A DNA stretch of 64,000 nt from Aquarana catesbeiana (GCF_042186555.1 NC_133327.1:48886939-48950938); one strand, 5' to 3'; numbered from the stretch's first letter, positions 34,275 through 45,577 are shown. The notes: generated by a model from the letters alone, not told the origin. Program-made: numbers and translations.

Positions 34275-34649
34275 GTGTTTTTAAAGGAACCATATTTTTT
34301 GGACCAGAAAACACAGAAATATGATGGTAAACTGCAGCAGAGAATGACATTTTGCGACCCGATATTGGTCTAAACTGAGGAAGAAATGATTTATTATAGC
34401 AAAAAGTAAAAAACATTGTGTTTTTTCAAAATTGCCGCTCTTTTTTTGTTTATAGCGCAAAAAAATAAAAACCGCAGAGGTGATCAAATACCACCAAAAG
34501 AAAGCTCTATTTGTGGGAAGAAAAGGATGTCAATTTTGTTTGGGTACAACATCACACGACAACGTAATTGTCAGTTAAATCAGCGCAGTGCTGTATCGCA
34601 CAAAATGGCCTGGTCAGGAAGGGGGTAAATCCTTCCGGGGCCGAAGTGA
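34275..34649 (+). mobile_element. 3' part of the TTAACCACTT repeat family
   Basis: Matches the right-hand part of the repeat at 38245-42070: 'gaccgcagaggtgatcaaat'-type, 'ccaccaaaagaaagctctat' and 'ggtcaggaagggggtaaat' words in the same order. It ends 'ggggccgaagtga' with TTAA at 34650-34653. The left part is missing. Confidence 0.75.
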
Positions 34650-34743
34650 TTAAATGTTATTATTATTATTGTTATTATTATATCTGTAGAGCTCACTGAA
34701 GTAATACCTGGTGACAGAGGCGTAACTAGAACCATCAGGGCCC

Positions 34744-35869
34744 GGTGCAAGAAACAATGAAGGTCCCCCCTGACCCCCGGCCGGGCCCTTTCCTCCGAAC
34801 CCAGTGGCGGAACACCAGGGCCCAGTCACAAGTACACTTGCAACTCTGGTAGTTCTGCCACTGGTGTCAGTAGTTTTTTTTAATTTGTGTTATTTTTTTT
34901 ATTACTATTTTGTACTTTATTTACAATTGTGTTTTTTATTATTTTTTACAATTTTTTTAGGAGCCACGTTGAGAGCTTTGGTGAAATATCAGGCATCAAA
35001 ATAGACCTCTGATGTTTCTGCTATGAGACAGAGAAAATAGATTGAGGACAAGGCCCTCAATCTCCATTTTTGCAGCTTCAGCTGCACTAAATGAATGGAC
35101 AATAGCTCTGTACAAAGCTTCTTATTCATTCCCAAACAGAAGCATAGTAAACCAAGTTTACTATGCTTCTGTTATGAATGGAAACAGTGAGTAATAGGTA
35201 ACAATCTGAAAACAACAGTGCAGCGCTTATGAAAATCACATAAATACTACTTACAAGTAATCAACAATATTTATAATGCAAAAAAAAAGTGACCATAAAA
35301 AAAAATGGTGCAAGAAACCATGAAAGTCCCCCCTGACCCCCGGCCGGGGCCCTTCCCTCCGAATTCAGTGGCGGAACGCCGGGGCCCAGTCGCAAGTACA
35401 CTTGCAACTCTGGTAGTTCTGCCACTGGTGTCAGTATTTCTTTTTTTATTTGTGTTATTTTTTTTTTATTATTATTATTTTGTACTTTATTTACAATTGT
35501 ACTTTTTATTATTTTTTACAATTTTTTAGGAGCCACGTTGGGGGTCTTTGGTGAAATATCTAAATAGACCTCTGATGTTTCTGCTGTGAGATAGAGAAAA
35601 TAGATTGAGGACAAAGCCCTCAATCTCAATTTTTGCAGCCTCGGCTGCACTAAATGAATGGACAATAATGTAGCTCTGTACAAAGCTTTCCATTCATTCA
35701 CAAACAGAAGCATAGTAAACCCAGTTTACTATGCTTCTGTTATGAATGGACACAGTGAGTAATAGGTAACAACCTGTAAACAACAGTGCAGCGTTTGTGA
35801 AAATCACATAAATACTACTTACGAGTAATTAACAATAGGTATAATGCAAAAAAATTGTGACCATAAATA
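34744..35869 (+). repeat. 563-bp direct duplication inside the hAT element
   Basis: Copies at 34744-35306 and 35307-35869 share 'tcccccctgacccccggccg', 'cttgcaactctggtagttct' and 'gtgagtaataggtaacaa' words. Differences are scattered, with a few indels in the T-rich part. The copies are head to tail with no spacer. A short inverted repeat, 'gaagcatagtaaacc' and 'ggtttactatgcttc'-like, occurs in each. Confidence 0.9.
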
Positions 35870-36587
35870 GAAACATTTATTAGATCCATATAAAAAAAAG
35901 GCCCAATAAAGAACCAGCAAATGATTGAAAAATCTTCTCTGTGCATAGTAGAAGCATGTGAATCCCAAAACACCTCAAAGCTTCTCAACACTAGAATCAC
36001 CACGCAAACCATCACAGTGTGTGAAAAGTGGGGGCTTACCATATTCAAATGACCCTCACTAGGGAAAGGACCAATCAGCACTGTCCAGACAAAGGGTCAG
36101 GGGGTCATTCATCCTGATAGGTCAGCCAGTGCAGTATGAAAACTATAAGCTTTAAGCTGGAATTGAAGGAAGTCACAAGACTGTTATATACTGCTGGTGA
36201 GAAATGGTATTTAGCCGTTTATATTTGCAAAAATACTGTGGGAGACCAGAAATAGTGAATGCAGGGTACTGGGTTTAGTAACACTTGAATAATCCACAGA
36301 GCCTCCAACCTCCATCAGGAGTATTGCCAGGCAATTACGCCACAATGTGTCCCACAATTCAATACGCAACGAAGCTCCATGCAAGAACAATATCATGAAA
36401 AAAGGAAAAAACACCCTCCATAGTGTAAATCCATAGGTTAAGCAATGTTTAATAGAGGTGAATGCACTTACTATGGGTGGACAAACAAATTTGAATCACG
36501 TGTATGGTCAATTATTCCAAAACCAAGATGGCCATGTATCAGGAAGCATGAATCAGACTGAGACAGAAGTAAAGTTAAATCACACTT

Positions 36588-36589
36588 GT

Positions 36590-36647
<58 letters not shown>

Positions 36648-36648
36648 G
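36588..36648 (+). repeat. (AAT)n microsatellite
   Basis: About 20 units of aat with one interruption ('actaat'). It lies within the 2.7-kb hAT element. Confidence 0.97.
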
Positions 36649-37690
36649 GTAAACAGAGTAAGCGTAGTCAAAACAAGCCAGAGTTCAGCAACCGGATCCG
36701 CTAGTCAGCCAAGCAAATGTCAGAGAACGAGAGATAAACGTAAGAGTACAGCAAGCAGGATCAGGAGCCAGAAGGAACGTCAGCTGAGCAAGTCTTCAAC
36801 AGGAACGCAGGAGAAAGTCTCTGTGATGTTGACAAAGGTGAAGGCAGAGATCAAGTGAGCTGGACGACTTTAAGTAGGCAGGACTGACGAGCAGAATCAA
36901 CAACAGCTGGGTGACTGTGGAGAGGAATGGGAGCTGGCAATTAGCCGACAGCTGAGCGGCCAGCTCAGAGAAGAAAGGGCTGAGACCAACCCATCCTTAC
37001 ACATCTCCCGCAGCAACTGGCAGGAGAGGAGGGAAGCTGGCAGCGCTACTAGGGGACGAGGGGGGGGGGGGCCAGGAGAGAGCACACAAGGGCCCGGGCA
37101 CAGCAGAGATAAGAGGAAGCTAGGTAGGAGGGGTGGCAGGGGCGGCATATAGAGCAACTGATCCCCTTCATTTTCCTTCTGCAGCCTTTGAATCCCTGTT
37201 GGGGGGAGAGGGAGGGGGAGAATCTGGATTTCAGCAGCTGCAGGAGGAAAATGGAAGGCATCAGTTCCTCTAAATGCTGCCCCCACTGCCCCTCCTATTC
37301 AGGTATACAGGGGAGCCACATGGACCCTGTGGAACATGGGGCCGGGTGACAATTGCAACCCCTGTAGTTACGCCTCTGCCTGGTGACCCTAACAATGAGG
37401 TCCTTCAAGCACTTCCTGTTATAAGGTGACAATGCTCTGTCTGTCAATGCTCCTGCATTGTCACCCTGTCACACAGGTGTCCAATAGAGATTACAAGTGG
37501 CCGTTTCAACGCACATTACACAGACATGGTCAGCTGGTGTCAATATCAGGAAACCAGCCCTGACAAATGGCATGCAGCTATTGCTGGAGTAGATATAGAC
37601 CAAAAGTGGTTGCAAAGAGACTGCAGGAGATCAGCAGCACTCAGATGCAACAATAGATGAAAAAAAGGTGAAAACAAATCTTTTTCTTAA

Positions 37691-38240
37691 AGCATAACTC
37701 CACTTTTGTTGGGGGAAAAAAACATTCCCCTCTGGGTGGTCTATGTACAGTACATTGCAAGGATTTTAACAAACTTTGTAAGATTCTTACCTTTTGTTAT
37801 TCTGAAGAAATCCCTGTGTTCCTCTGTGTCCATGTGCACAGTGAGTCTAATGGGAGTGGCTTCATAATTATCAACCAGCTGCTGCGGAATTAGGGCTCTA
37901 ATGAGGAAAGCTGCAGGATCTGCATCACTTTAGACGTGATTTCCTATTGGAAGGGAATTGCAGGGAATGCCAAAAATCTGACTTGTATCTTAGTGCAGAC
38001 TTCTGGGAAAATCAGTGAGCCAATCACACAAGTGGGAAATTATCTTTCTGGGGGGACGTTCTGTAAACCATCTGTGTACAGGACTCCTCCAGGTAGCCAT
38101 ATTACATTGCTCTTTACAGAAAATTACAGATCTGCAGACTGAAATGGAAAGGTCATTTTTAATAACATTCAATTACAATATGACTTGAGTCCCAATTGTA
38201 TTTGCTAATTTTTTTTTTCCCATGAAAGTGGAGTTACCCT
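37691..38240. mobile_element. TTAA-bounded piggyBac-like MITE, 550 bp
   Basis: TTAA at 37687-37690 and 38241-38244. The ends are AGCATAACTCCACTTTTGT and CATGAAAGTGGAGTTACCCT, clear inverse copies (AACTCCACTTT and AAAGTGGAGTT). No coding sequence. Its right TTAA is also the first base group of the next repeat, so the two elements abut at one target site. Confidence 0.85.
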
Positions 38241-39491
38241 TTAACCACTTGCCGACCAGCCGCCGGAGTTGTACTGAGGCAGAATGGCAGGGCTGGGCGA
38301 AACAACGTTATGTTACGTCGCTTCGCCCTGTGGCCACTAGGGGTGCGCACCCGCTGCTCACCCCCCGAGCCGATGCAAGTGCCCGGTGGTCACGATCAAC
38401 GCCGGGCTCCAGCGATCGCTGCTGACACACAGAGAACCGGCATCTGTGTGTGTGTAAGGCTGGGTTCACACTGGTCCGACAAACGCTCCGACATTGGGAG
38501 CTCATGTCGCATGACGTGTGAAATTTAATGTTTCCCTATGGGAGCCGTCCTAACTGGTCCGACACAAGTCGTTCCGACTTTAGAAATGCTCCCTGTACTA
38601 CTTTGGTCCGACTTTGATCCTACTTCAGCCTATTGACTATCATTGAAGTCGGATCAAAGTCGGATTGCCGTCTTGCATGATCCGACTTCGGCACGCGACT
38701 TGTGCTCAGATGTTCTTGAGGGGGAACTCCGCGCCAAATTTTAAATAAAAAACCGGCATGGGTTCCCCCTCCAAGAGCATACCAGGCCCTTGGGTCTGGT
38801 ATGGACCTTGAGGGGAACCCCCTACGCCGAAAAAACAGCGTGGGGGGTCGCCCCCAATCCATACCAGACCCTTATCCGAGCACGCAGCCCGGCCGGACAG
38901 GAATGGGGTGGGGACGAGCGAGCGCCCCCCCCCCCCCCCCCTCCTGAACCGTACCAGGCCGCATGCCCTCAACATGGGGGGGTTGGTGCCTTGGGGGAGG
39001 GGGCGCGCTGCGGCCCCCCACCCCAAAGCACCTTGTCCCCATGTTGATGAGGACAAGGGCCTCTTCCCGACAACCCTGGCCGTTGGTTGTCGGGGTCTGC
39101 GAGCGGGGGCTTATCGGAATCCGGGAGCCCCCTTTAATAAGGGGGCCCCCAGATCCCGGCCCCCCACCCTATGTGAATGAGTATGGGGTACATCGTACCC
39201 CTACCCATTCACCTAGGGAAAAAGTGTCAATTAAAAAAAAACACTACACAGATTTTTAAAGTAATTTATTAGACAGCTCCGGGGGTCTTCTTCCGACTTC
39301 GGGGGTCTCTCCGGTTCTTCTCCGCGCTCTCCGGGTCTTCTGCCGGGCTCCTCCACTATCTTCTGCTCTTTTGCCGCTCTTTTGCTATAGCGGAGGAGCC
39401 CGGTCTTCAATCTTCTGCCTTCTGCCCTCTTCTCCTGATGTTGACACGACGCTCTCTGGGGCTGGAATGCACTCTGGGCGCTCCGCTCTGA

Positions 39492-39517
39492 CTTATATAG
39501 GCGGTGACCCCGCCCCC
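39492..39517 (-). promoter_or_regulatory. Left-arm promoter-like block (TATA plus GC box)
   Basis: On the minus strand GGGGGCGGGG (complement of 39508-39517) lies 8 bp upstream of TATATAAG (complement of 39492-39499). Both would direct transcription leftwards, away from the palindrome centre. The matching poly(A) signal AATAAA is the complement of 39265-39270, about 225 bp downstream. Function is inferred from motif spacing only. Confidence 0.45.
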
Positions 39518-39642
39518 TTATGCCGTCACAGTCCCTGGGCATGCTGGGACTGTGACGTTTCAGGGGGCGTGGTCATCACCCGATGACCACGCCCCCTTAT
39601 GCCGTCACAGTCCCAGCATGCCCAGAGACTGTGACGGCATAA

Positions 39643-39668
39643 GGGGGCGGGGTCACCGCCTATATAAG
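39643..39668 (+). promoter_or_regulatory. Right-arm promoter-like block (GC box plus TATA)
   Basis: GGGGGCGGGG (39643-39652) precedes TATATAAG (39661-39668), the mirror image of the left-arm block to within 1 bp. 'gtgacggca' words nearby resemble CRE half-sites. Transcription would run rightwards. A 28-codon ATG frame at 39734-39820 follows, encoding an Arg-rich peptide beginning MKRRSGETAATRQ. Activity is untested. Confidence 0.45.
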
Positions 39669-39894
39669 TCAGAGCAGAGCGCACAGAGTGCATTCCAGCT
39701 CCAGAGAGCGTCGTGTCAACATCGGAAGAAGAGATGAAGAGAAGAAGCGGCGAGACAGCGGCGACAAGACAGCGGCAGCAGACCGGGCCCCTCGCTGGCA
39801 ATAGAGCTGGAAGAAGATAGCGGCGGGGCCCGGGAGAAGAGGCGGAACACCGGGAGAAGTCGGAAGAAGATACCGGAGCTGCCCAATAAATTAA

Positions 39895-39900
39895 TTTTGA
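39895..39900 (+). terminator. Right-arm poly(A) signal
   Basis: AATAAA followed at 39905-39930 by 'cctgtgtactgtggtttttt', a GT/T-rich downstream element of the kind that completes vertebrate poly(A) sites. The left arm has the same arrangement on the minus strand (complement of 39265-39270). Confidence 0.45.
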
Positions 39901-40860
39901 AACCTGTGTACTGTGGTTTTTTTTATTGACGTTTCCCTAGGTGAATGGGTAGGGGTACCATGTACCCCATACTCATTCACATAGGGTGGGGGGCCGGGAT
40001 CTGGGGGCCCCCTTATTAAAGGGGGCTCCTGGATTCCGATAAGCCCTCTGCCCGCAGACCCCGACAACCAACGGCCAGGGTTGTCGGGAAGAGGCCCTTG
40101 TCCTCATCAACATGGGGACAAGGTGCTTTGGGGTGGGGGGCCGCAGCGCGCCCCCTCCCCCAAGGCACCAACCCCCCCATGTTGAGGGCATGCGGCCTGG
40201 TACGGTTCAGGAGGGGGGGCGCTCGCTCGTCCCCACCCCCATTCCTGTCCGGCCGGGCTGCGTGCTCGGATAAGGGTCTGGTATGGATTGGGGGGGACCC
40301 CCACGCCGTTTTTATCGGCGTAGGGGGTTCCCCTTAAGGTCCATACCAGACCCAAGGGCCTGGTATGCTCTTGGAGGGGGAACCCATGCCGGTTTTTTAT
40401 TTAAAATTTGGCGCGGAGTTCCCCCTAAAGATTCATACCAAACACAGTGCCGGGCATTGGCGGGGATCCAAGTCGGATCCCCGTTCATTGAAAGTCGGAC
40501 ACATGCCGGCTTCATGTCGCAGGGCAAAGTCGGATCCAAAGTAGGACGGCTGTCGTGTCGCACCAGTGTGAACCCACACAGTTTCTGGTTCTCTGAAGGG
40601 AGAAGTGACAGGTTGTCTGTTCATACAGAGTATGAACAGCGATCTATCTCTTCCCCTACACAGTCCCCTCCCCCCTTCAGTTAGAACACACACTAGGGAA
40701 CACAATTAGCCCCCTAGTGTTAACCCCTTCACTGCCAGTGACATTTTTTACAGTAATCAATGCATTTTTATAACACTGATCGCTGTATTAATGCCAATGG
40801 TCCCAAACCATTTCCCAATGTCCCAATGTGTCAGAATTGTCCGATGTGTCTGCTATAACG

Positions 40861-41940
40861 TTGCAGTCCCGATAAAAATCGCAGATCGCTGCCATTACTA
40901 GTAAAAAAAAAAATAATTATAAAAATGCCATAAAACTATCCCCTATTTTGTAGACGCTATAACTTTTGCGCAAACAAATCAATATACGCTTATTGCGATT
41001 TTCTTTACCAAAAATATGTAGAAGAATACGTATCGGCCTAAACTGAGGAAAAAAATAGTTTTTTTTTTTATATATTTTTGGGGGATATTTATTATAGCAA
41101 ATAGTAAAAAATATTGCATTATTTTCAAAATGGTCTTTTTTTTTTTTTATTTATAGCGCAAAAAATAAAGACCGCAGATGTGATCAAATACCACCAACAG
41201 AAAGCTCTATTTGTGGGGAAAAACGTTGCAGTCCCAATAAAAATCGCAGATCGCCGCCATTACTATTAAAAAAAAAAATAATTTTAAAAATGCCATAAAA
41301 CTATCCCCTATTTTGTAGACGCTATAACTTTTGCGCAAACCAATCAATATACGCTTATTGCGATTTTCTTTACCAAAAATATGTAGAAGATTACATATCG
41401 GCCTAAACTGAGGAAAAAAAAAGTTTTTTTTATATATTTTTGGGGGATATTTATTATAGCAAATAGTAAAAAATATTGCATTATTTTCAAAATGGTCTTT
41501 TTTTTTTTTTTATTTATAGCACAAAAAATAAAGACCGCAGATGTGATCAAATACCACCAACAGAAAGCTCTATTTGTGGGGAAAAACTTTGCAGTCCCAA
41601 TAAAAATCGCAGATCGCCGCCATTACTAGTAAAAAAAAAAAATAATTATAAAAATGCCATAAAACTATCCCCTATTTTGTAGACGCTATAACTTTTGCGC
41701 AAACCAATCAATATACGCTTATTGCAATTTTCTTTACCAAAAATATGTAGAAGATTACATATCGGCCTAAACTGAGGAAAAAAATAGTTTTTTTTATATA
41801 TTTTTGGGGGATATTTTTTATAGCAAATAGTAAAAAATATTGCATTATTTTCAAAATTATTTTTTTTTATTTATAGCGCAAAAAATAAAGACCGCAGAGG
41901 TGATCAAATACCACCAACAGAAAGCTCTATTTGTGGGGAA
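40861..41940 (+). repeat. Triple tandem of a 364-bp unit
   Basis: Starts of 'ttgcagtccc' at 40861, 41226 and 41589 give periods of 365 and 363 bp. Each unit contains 'gacgctataacttttgcgca', 'cggcctaaactgagg' and 'gtgatcaaataccaccaaca'. The copies differ by a few percent, mainly in A and T runs. Related single copies elsewhere (34275-34649) show the unamplified state. Confidence 0.95.
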
Positions 41941-42070
41941 AAAAAAGATGTCAATTTTGTTTTGGTGCAACGTCGCACGACCGCGCAATTGTCAGCTAAA
42001 CTGATGCAGTGCTGAATCGCAAAAAGTGCTCTGGTCAGGAAGGGGGGAGAATTTTCCGGGGCTGAAGGAG

Positions 42071-43177
42071 TTAAAACCGCACCGCGGCCTCCCTACACAG
42101 ACATGTGTGAACCGGCTTTAATGGAAAGCTGGTCCGATTCACATCTTATGCAAATTGGATGTGGTTAAAAATGCATCAAATTTGCATATATGTGAAACAA
42201 GCCTGAAGTCAAGTTTACACTTGCTGTCGGGGATGGTGGTAAAACTAAATAGTTGAGCCACAGTTTTACCACTGTCGCTTTAAGCGGAAAAGGCAACCAG
42301 CGACAACAATCTGACCCCCCTGTTGCTCTTGGAAGGCAGGACCACTGCTAAACGCAACCCATTCAGGTAAATGGAAGCGCACTGCCATATGCATCCCCAT
42401 TGACTTAAATGAAAACCATAGAAGTTCAGGCTATACAGGAATAACATAAGGCCTCCCAGTCGCCTGTCAAATACGAAAAGCGACAAAGTGTACGAGCCCT
42501 TACTGCTTTATAAATATGCTCCTCAGGGTTTATATCTACTTTAACTTTATAGTCTATGAAGCACAGTTTTCTAACATTTTTTTTTTTGCGTGGGACTCTT
42601 TTTTTTTTGCATGAACACGTCTTGTCAATATGATCAATAGCTCACTGAAGCGTGTACAATCAGTTCTTCTAAACCCATCATTCTCCTCTTAGTTAGCAGC
42701 TGCTCAGAGACGAAAAACAGGTGCAGATCTAGACCCAGCCAGATATAAAAACACTTGCAATTAAAAAAGCAAAAAAAAAAAAAAAGGTCCAATAATGGAA
42801 AGCATATCAAATCTCTGTCCACTGGGGCTACCATGCTGGCCTCCAAAACGCAGTCACCTGACATCTTAGGGATGCTAATGTGAATTATGCAAGCTTTACA
42901 AACCGCGGCTGCATAATCAGCTGGCAGGCATGATACGGATGCCTTCTCTGGGTCATTTTTTTGGATTGGAAAGTCTAAGTCTGGCAAAATGTTCTTGAAC
43001 GGAAAGTACCGGGATAACAGAAGGTGTGCACCCAACAGTCTGGATGAATTAGAAGGACTCATTAAAAATTCAAGACGGTTTGACAGCTTTCTGCTGACTG
43101 TGCCATCTTATCTCAGCCAACTAACCACCGTAGATATCTTCTCCATGTCACTGCTTTTCAGAAGTCACAGCAAGGAC
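42071..43177. other. Unassigned, with MITE-like ends near 42210-42500
   Basis: No gene. 'gtcaagtttacacttgctgt' at about 42209 and 'aaagtgtacgagccctta' at about 42485 look like the inverse ends of a small MITE, but the similarity is partial. The rest, including T and A runs at 42580 and 42775, is unassigned. Confidence 0.35.
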
Positions 43178-43181
43178 TTAA

Positions 43182-43556
43182 AAGTGATTGTAAACCCTCG
43201 CATATACCCAGTGAGGTGACTGGCCGCAGGTGATACACAGAGATGAAACAAATCTTCCTACATAAGTTGCACCTGTTTATCTGCAGCCATCTCTTCTCTA
43301 CATCCCTTCAAAGTCCAGAATTTATAAAGCTTGTCTGAGCTGTAGAGCTGCAGAGCTCAGTGAGGAGAGCTCGGACAGCTGATTGGAGGGAAGAGACACC
43401 CAACTCCCTTTCACACAGCACTCAGGACCGGAGCTGAGACTGTCAATCACTGGCTGTGTGCTGTAGCCCCCTCCCCTGTCACCTTTTTGTCTGTTAGTGT
43501 AAGGAAAACTTGTCAGAAGTGACTCATGCAGATAGTAGAGAAACAAGAAATGACAC
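43182..43556. mobile_element. Partial TTAA MITE, same family as 13075-13946
   Basis: Begins at TTAA (43178-43181) then AAGTGATTGTAAACCC and matches the 13-kb copy in reverse ('acacagagatgaaac' and 'cctacataagttg' words). It breaks off where an inverted duplication begins at 43498. Confidence 0.75.
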
Positions 43557-43908
43557 TTAGTGGTTGATTTACTAAATACAAATACACTGTGCACTTTGCA
43601 AAGTGCAGTTGCTCTCTGCAAGAGCAGTTGCTCCAGAGCTTAGTAAATGAGCAGAAGCTCTGCTGACATCCATCATCCAATTATGTGCAAGCAAATATGC
43701 AGTTTTTTTTTTTCATTTTCCTTGCATGTGATTGGACATTCTTTGCAAATCGTTACCTCATTTACTAAGCTCTGGAGCAACTGTCCTCTCAGAGTAAAAC
43801 TGCACTTTGCAAAGTGCACAGTCTATTTGCCTTTAGTAAATCAACCTCTAAGTGTAATTTCTTGTTCCTCTACTACCTGCATGAGTCACTTCTGACAAGT
43901 TTTCCTGA
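43498..43908. repeat. Inverted duplication around a palindromic MITE
   Basis: The outer arms 43500-43557 and 43853-43908 are reverse complements ('gtcagaagtgactcatgc' and 'gcatgagtcacttctgac'). They belong to the TTAA MITE. Between them, 43558-43852 is a palindromic MITE with ends 'ggttgatttactaaa' and 'tttagtaaatcaacc' and subterminal 'gcactttgcaaagtgca' on both sides. The host MITE sequence runs outward from the palindromic MITE in both directions, which a simple insertion would not give. Confidence 0.8.
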
Positions 43909-43914
43909 CTCTAA

Positions 43915-45577
43915 AGCCTCGTACACACGATCGGATTGTTGGCCAACAAAACCGTGGACTTTTGTCCGAAGGGCATTGGCCCAAACTTGTCTTGCATACA
44001 AACGGCCACACAATTGTTGGCCAACAATCACAACCGTAGTGACATACTATGTGGTTTTTCAGCTCTTTAGTGTCACCCTTTGGGATCTTCTGCTAGTTTC
44101 GTGTTAGTAGAAGTTTGGTGAGTTGCTCATCTTTGAGCTTGCTGGAACTCTGTCCAAGTGGGTCTGGTCTAAGTGGTGAGTTAAAAACCAGAGTTGAAAA
44201 CAGGAGGTTATAACAGGGGTCATAGTATCTGTGTAGTTCTGGCGTCCGTATCTATTTCTGAGGAGTCTGGAAATGATTGTGTGACCCGCTTCAACCCATT
44301 TGGTATATTGGGATCTGCTTGCATGACTACCTGCTAGTTCAATAGTCTCTGCCCTGAGGTGAGAGTAGAAAATAAGACCGGAGGTGGAGGGACTGTCACC
44401 TAATGTGGATTTTATCATCACTGGTGAAGGTTTTCCTGGGATTTGTTGTCCATCAACTCTCTGGACTTTCTCTTATTATTCTACTCAAAATTACTTTCTG
44501 GGACTTGTTGTTGTGCTATAACTATGAAGTTTGGTGAGTGTTGATTCATGCTTTTCATTTTGCCCTTTTCAGTTCGCTTCTGAACCAGACATGTTGCGGA
44601 ATCGGAGGAGATAACGTGCTATTTATTTTTGGCCTTGGAGTTATTGCTTTAACCCAAGTCCAGTCCTGGAACATGAGGAGGAGTTCTTGGACCAAAAATT
44701 GGTTGCTTTATTAATCCTGACCAATTATGTCATATGCCTTTGCTGCGGGAGCTCCGGGAGAATAATCCAGATGTTTTTCGGAATTATCTCTGGATGACGG
44801 ACCCCTGCTTTCACCAACTCTTGGCATTGTTGACCCCCTATATTAAGAAGCAGGACACATGTATGAGGCTTTTATTTTATTTTTTGGTTGAATAATGATT
44901 TGATTTGTTATATTTTCTATATTTTTGGATCCATAGAATGCACTTTTTGGTTAAGTTCTATTGGCAGATAGCATATCTAATTTTATTTGTTTTCTTTTTT
45001 TAATGCACAATACAAAAAATGTGTAGAATAATACTTGGCTATGTGTTTTACTTCAAATGACAGTTTGGAAGTAGGCAGTTACATTTTATAAAATACAATG
45101 TAAAATTGACAAGGGACACCAACATAGTTGTATCTTTGATCTTAAAAACTACGGAATAATAATATTATTCTTGATATCACTAGAAAAAAAAAGCCTTTGA
45201 AAATGTGTTTGCAATAATCCATCAGTATCACCAGCAAAGCAGCTTCATTATTATCCCATTAAAGAAGAAGAGAATTATGCGCTGCATTTCGAGATTTCAT
45301 AATTTCCTATGTCACGAATGTTAATTCTTCATTACGAACGCTAATTTACAAGACCGACCGCTTCTGGCTCCTCCTTGCTTCTGAGCATGTGTGTTTGTAC
45401 TTTGGACTTTTGTCCGACGGACTTGTGTACACATGCTTGGAAAATCCCACAACAGATCGCTGTCTGCGGAAAATCCGACAACAATTGTCCGATGGAGCAT
45501 ACACACCGTCGGATTTACCGCCAACAGCCTGTCATCACACAATTCCCGTTGGAAAATCCGATAGTGTGTACGAGGCT
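43915..45577 (+). mobile_element. PIF/Harbinger element, 1663 bp, TAA duplication
   Basis: Ends AGCCTCGTACACACGATCGG and CTATCG-like 'tagtgtgtacgaggct', flanked by TAA at 43912-43914 and 45578-45580. The plus strand carries the transposase N-terminal region (44640-44870). It is the same family as 20682-22017, in the opposite orientation. The DDE domain is missing, so mobility would need an enzyme in trans. Confidence 0.92.
44640..44870 (+). pseudogene. Harbinger transposase N-terminal region
   Basis: From an ATG at 44734 one frame reads MPLLRELRENNPDVFRNYL and then WMTDPCFHQLLALLTPYIKK before QDTCMR. Upstream, in another frame, EEEFLDQKLVALLILTNY adds the more N-terminal part, so a small frameshift lies at about 44728. 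The pattern is that of HARBI1-like transposases of amphibians. Coding similarity stops abruptly after QDTCMR, where the internal deletion joins 3' element sequence. No activity expected. Confidence 0.85.

Larger units (their letters stand above)
34715..37378. mobile_element. 2.7-kb non-autonomous hAT element with perfect 8-bp duplication
   Basis: Starts CAGAGGCGTAACTA and ends TAGTTACGCCTCTG. Flanked by identical cctggtga at 34707-34714 and 37379-37386. The interior holds a 563-bp direct duplication (34744-35306 and 35307-35869), an (aat)n microsatellite and GC-rich sequence near the right end. I recognise no transposase, so it must depend on a hAT enzyme from elsewhere. The intact duplication suggests a fairly recent insertion. 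Confidence 0.92.
38457..40575. mobile_element. Giant palindromic element, arms about 860 bp
   Basis: Outer ends are GGCTGGGTTCACACTGG on the left and ACCAGTGTGAACCCA on the right, in inverse orientation. Inside, 38715-39577 and 39582-40436 are near-perfect reverse complements separated by only 4 bp (39578-39581). The outer parts of the arms carry the 'ccataccagacccaagggcc' module. The inner parts carry mirror-image GC boxes, TATA boxes and poly(A) signals. The arms differ at scattered places (for example gtttc against gcataa near the centre), so they have diverged since duplication. I see no target duplication: the right end lacks the final 'gcct'. Confidence 0.8.
38245..42070 (+). mobile_element. 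TTAA-bounded repeat of the TTAACCACTT family, heavily interrupted
   Basis: Left end CCACTTGCCGACCAGCCGCC after TTAA (38241-38244); right end 'ccggggctgaaggag' before TTAA (42071-42074). A better preserved right end at 34649 reads 'ggccgaagtga', closer to an inverse of CCACTT. The body is split by the palindromic element at 38457-40575 and enlarged by a triple 364-bp tandem (40861-41940). No coding domain found. Confidence 0.65.

Noticed and set aside
38222..40705. Numerous 65-130 codon frames on both strands
   Set aside because: GC-rich palindrome gives mirrored frames on both strands; those in the two arms are the same sequence read twice.
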